In this document: piece after piece, positions 61,201 through 64,000 of the stretch
Position numbering within the stretch: position 1 is the first letter of the stretch
How the letters are laid out: each line of letters begins with the position of its first letter
Source of the DNA: Haematobia irritans
Lineage: Eukaryota > Arthropoda > Insecta > Diptera > Muscidae
DNA: 64,000 nucleotides
Direction of reading: 5' to 3'
NCBI RefSeq assembly: GCF_050003625.1
Contig: NW_027445852.1
Coordinates: 992,001 to 1,056,000, forward strand
Notes under the pieces: generated by a model
Told to the model about the DNA's origin: nothing
Database searches by the model: none
Seen by the model: only the letters and a program-made list of their open reading frames with translations
Made by a program: the position numbers and the translations under genes

Positions 61201-61990
61201 GTTTTTCATATAAAAATTTGATTTTTTTTTTGAGAATTTTCGTCGAAATTTGGATTTTTTGGGGGTGGTCACGAATTGAGTTATGGCCAAAATAAGTTTT
61301 TCATATAAAAATTTCAATTTTTTGAGGATTTTCATCAAAATTTTGATTTTTTGGGGATGGTCACGAATTGAGGTCCTTTTGGCTCTAGGAAGCATATTTA
61401 AGGAGTTATGGCCAAAATAAGTTTTTCATATAAAAATTTCATTTGTTTGAGAATTTTCGTCGAAATTTGGATTTTTTGGGGGTGGTCACGAATTGAGGTC
61501 CTTTTGGCTCTAGGACGCATATTTAAGGAGTTATGGCCAAAATAAGTTTTTCATATAAAAATTTCAATTTTTTGAGGATTTTCATCAAAATTTTGATTTT
61601 TTGGGGGTGGTCACGAATTGCGGTCCTTTTGGCTCTAGGAAGCATATTTAAGGAGTTATGGCCAAAATAAGTTTTTCATATAAAAATTTCATTTTTTTGA
61701 GGATTTTCATCAAAATTTTGATTTTTTGGGAGGGATCACGAATTGAGGTCCTTTTGGCTCTAGGACGCATATTTAAGGAGTTATGGCCAAAATAAGTTTT
61801 TCATATAAAAATTTCATTTTTTTGAGGATTTTCGTCGAAATTTGGATTTTTTGCGGGTGGTCACGAATTGAGGTCCTTTTGGCTCTAGGACGCATATTTA
61901 AGGAGTTATGGGCAAAATAAGTTTTTCATATAAAAATTTCATTTTTTTGAGGATTTTCGTCGAAATTTGGATTTTTTGGGGATGGTCACG
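58281..61990 (+). repeat. About 33-monomer unit, copy 2 (shortened)
   Basis: This is the partner of 54,151-58,280. The offset falls from 4,127 to 4,002 bp and then to about 3,754 bp, showing loss of one and then about two monomers. A further 33-bp deletion lies at 61,280. Private changes include GACGGATATT (about 59,291), TTTCACTTTTTTGAGG (about 60,348), CATTTGTTTGAG (about 61,440), ATTGCGGTCC (about 61,618) and GGGAGGGATC (about 61,729). It is more degraded than the 39-monomer tandem. Confidence 0.8.
61233..61343 (+). repeat. Partial monomer with 33-bp internal deletion
   Basis: CACGAATTGAG runs directly into TTATGGCC at 61,280/61,281. The 33 bases normally between them, from GTCC to the GGAG before TTATGG, are missing. 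The retained and lost segments both end in GAG, so a slip or recombination between these 3-bp matches explains it. It is the only sizeable non-integral length change I found in the window. Confidence 0.9.
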
Positions 61991-62870
61991 AATTGAGGTC
62001 CTTTTGGCTCTAGGAAGCATATTTAAGGAGTTATGGCCAAAATAAGTTTTTCATATAAAAATTTCATTTTTTTGAGAATTTTCGTCGAAATTTGGATTTT
62101 TTGGGGGTGGTCACGAATTGAGGTCCTTTTGGCTCTAGGACGCATATTTAAGGAGTTATGGCCAAAATAAGTTTTTCATATAAAAATTTCAATTTTTTGA
62201 GGATTTTCATCAAAATTTTGATTTTTTGGGGGTGGTCACGAATTGAGGTCCTTTTGGCTCTAGGAAGCATATTTAAGGAGTTATGGCCAAAATAAGTTTT
62301 TCATATAAAAATTTCAATTTTTTGAGGATTTTCATCAAAATTTGGATTTTTTGGGGATGGTCACGAATTGAGGTCCTTTTGGCTCTAGGAAGCATATTTA
62401 AGGAGTTATGGCCCAAATAAGTTTTTCATATAAAAATTTCATTTTTTTGAGAATTTTCGTCGAAATTTGGATTTTTTGGGGGTGGTCACGAATTGAGGTC
62501 CTTTTGGCTCTAGGACGCATATTTAAGGAGTTATGGCCAAAATAAGTTTTTCATATAAAAATTTCAATTTTTTGAGGATTTTCATCAAAATTTTGATTTT
62601 TTGGGGATGGTCACGAATTGAGGTCCTTTTGGCTCTAGGACGCATATTTAAGGAGTTATGGCCAAAATAAGTTTTTCATATAAAAATTTCAATTTTTTGA
62701 GGATTTTCGTCGAAATTTGGATTTTTTGGGGGTGGTCACGAATTGAGGTCCTTTTGGCTCTAGGACGCATATTTAAGGAGTTATGGCCACAATAAGTTTT
62801 TCATATAAAAATTTCAATTTTCTGAGGATTTTCATCAAAATTTTGATTTTTTGGGAGTGATCACGAATTG
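61991..62870 (+). repeat. Ordinary monomers before the terminal four-monomer repeat
   Basis: These are seven monomers of mixed type with no other sequence. GGAAGC with CATTTTTTTGAGAATTTTCG recurs near 62,018 and 62,392, the second with GGCCCAAATAAG. One TCATCAAAATTTGG monomer (rare A/B recombinant, CATCA with the GG tail) lies near 62,330. Confidence 0.7.
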
Positions 62871-64000
62871 AGGTCCTTTTGGCTCTAGGACGCATATTTA
62901 AGGAGTTATGGCCAAAATAAGTTTTTCATATAAAAATTTCAATTTTTTGAGGATTTTCATCAAAATTTTGATTTTTTGGGAGTGATCACGAATTGAGGTC
63001 CTTTTGGCTCTAGGACGCATATTTAAGGAGTTATGGCCAAAATAAGTTTTTCATATAAAAATTTCATTTTTTTGAGGATTTTCGTCGAAATTTTGATTTT
63101 TTGGGGATGGTCACGAATTGAGGTCCTTTTGGCTCTATGACGCATATTTAAGGAGTTATGGCCCAAAATAAGTTTTTCATATAAAAATTTCAATTTTCTG
63201 AGGATTTTCATCAAAATTTTGATTTTTTGGGAGTGGTCACGAATTGAGGTCCTTTTGGCTCTAGGACGCATATTTAAGGAGTTATGGCCAAAATAAGTTT
63301 TTCATATAAAAATTTCAATTTTTTGAGGATTTTCATCAAAATTTTGATTTTTTGGGAGTGATCACGAATTGAGGTCCTTTTGGCTCTAGGACGCATATTT
63401 AAGGAGTTATGGCCAAAATAAATTTTTCATATAAAAATTTGATTTTTTTTTTGAGAATTTTCGTCGAAATTTGGATTTTTTGGGGGTGGTCACGAATTGA
63501 GGTCCTTTTGGCTCTAGGACGCATATTTAAGGAGTTATGGCCAAAATAAGTTTTTCATATAAAAATTTCATTTTTTTGAGGATTTTCGTCGAAATTTTGA
63601 TTTTTTGGGGATGGTCACGAATTGAGGTCCTTTTGGCTCTATGACGCATATTTAAGGAGTTATGGCCCAAAATAAGTTTTTCATATAAAAATTTCAATTT
63701 TCTGAGGATTTTCATCAAAATTTTGATTTTTTGGGAGTGATCACGAATTGAGGTCCTTTTGGCTCTAGGACGCATATTTAAGGAGTTATGGGCAAAATAA
63801 GTTTTTCATATAAAAATTTCATTTTTTTGAGGATTTTCGTCGAAATTTTGATTTTTTGGGGATGGTCACGAATTGAGGTCCTTTTGGCGCTAGGACGCAT
63901 ATTTAAGGAGTTATGGCCAAATTAAGTTTTTCATATAAAAATTTCAATTTTTTGAGGATTTTCATCAAAATTTTGATTTTTTGGGAGTGATCACGAATTG
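62871..64000 (+). repeat. Four-monomer tandem at the right end (504 bp period)
   Basis: The CTCTATGACGC mark occurs at 63,133 and 63,637 and nowhere else that I saw. It is preceded each time by a type C monomer ending GGGGATGG, and followed by GGCCCAAAATAAG and TTTTCTGAGG. The 504-bp period is four monomers plus four bases, from the 126-bp copy and the T10 monomer between them. The sequence stops inside a monomer at 64,000, so further units may lie outside. Confidence 0.82.

Larger units (their letters stand above)
1..64000 (+). repeat. 125-bp satellite DNA array filling the whole window
   Basis: GGTCACGAATTGAGG or a one-base variant recurs every 125 bp (4, 129, 254, 379, 504, then 630 after a 126-bp copy) through to the last bases, giving about 512 monomers. 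All copies face the same way; I saw no inverted copy, gap or unrelated insertion. Single-base length changes occur, mainly in homopolymers, and one partial monomer lies near 61.28 kb. The consensus is about 34% GC with a G/T-rich + strand. Both window ends lie inside the array. Pure, one-orientation, homogenised arrays are typical of eukaryotic centromeric or heterochromatic satellites. The family name and host cannot be told from sequence alone. Confidence 0.99.

Noticed and set aside
1..64000. CRISPR-like pattern of a conserved 80-bp segment alternating with a variable 45-bp segment
   Set aside because: The variable segments are homologous variants of a few recurring types rather than unique spacers, the period is too long, and there are no cas genes or leader.
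1..64000. Possible transposon or retroelement origin of the array
   Set aside because: I saw no terminal repeats, target-site duplications or coding domains, and no unit longer than a multiple of the 125-bp monomer.
1..64000. tRNA, rRNA or other structured RNA genes
   Set aside because: No conserved tRNA or rRNA sequence is present. The short palindromes belong to monomer variants and do not form a known RNA fold.

Overview
The window contains one thing: an uninterrupted head-to-tail array of a satellite DNA with a 125-bp monomer, about 512 copies, all in the same orientation. Both ends of the window cut the array in mid-repeat, so neither edge is seen. I find no gene, RNA gene, transposon, CRISPR array, origin or unique-sequence island. 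This implies a nuclear eukaryotic chromosome, in pericentromeric, centromeric or other heterochromatin. The monomer is not one I recognise. An animal host, perhaps an insect, is only a weak impression.

Monomer (position 1 = G of GGTCACG; first complete copy 4-128): positions 1-60 are mixed sequence at about 43% GC, holding GGTCACGAATTGAGGTCC, GGCTCTAGGACGCATA and AAGGAGTTATGGCC. Positions 61-119 are short A/T tracts spaced about 10 bp apart. Positions 120-125 are a G run. A consensus type A monomer has 33 A, 49 T, 29 G and 14 C, so the + strand is strongly G/T-biased. Most diversity lies in roughly the last 45 bp. Type A carries TCGTCGAAATTTGG, type B carries TCATCAAAATTTTG (a 14-bp perfect palindrome), and type C is a hybrid, TCGTCGAAATTTTG. 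The G run ends as GGGGGTGG, GGGGATGG, GGGAGTGATC, GCGGGTGG or GGGAATGG. Rarer marks (GGAAGC for GGACGC, GGCGCTAGG, GTTGTGG, GGGCAAAA, GGCCACAA, GGCCCAAAAT, T8-T10 runs) let individual monomers be followed.

These marks show layered higher-order organisation. From 1 to about 44 kb the array is a mosaic of multi-kilobase blocks copied from one another: 1-3,440 with 4,255-7,440; 8,030-12,370 with 13,149-18,364; 17,250-20,820 with 28,873-32,442; 22,801-26,060 with 31,299-34,430. There is also a very young exact tandem duplication of 39 monomers (31,536-36,411 and 36,412-41,287). A seven-monomer cassette recurs complete five times and truncated once. From about 45 to 64 kb the array has its own composition: T-expanded monomers found only there, a 13/14-monomer tandem at 50.2-53.6 kb, a roughly 33-monomer tandem at 54.2-62 kb, and a four-monomer repeat at the right end.

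Nothing works together as an operon or pathway. The interest is structural: the repeat hierarchy, paired CpG switching between monomer types, alternation between a weakly CENP-B-box-like motif and a palindrome, and phased A/T tracts. The 80-100-residue open frames are a by-product of 126-bp monomers, whose length is divisible by three, and are not genes.
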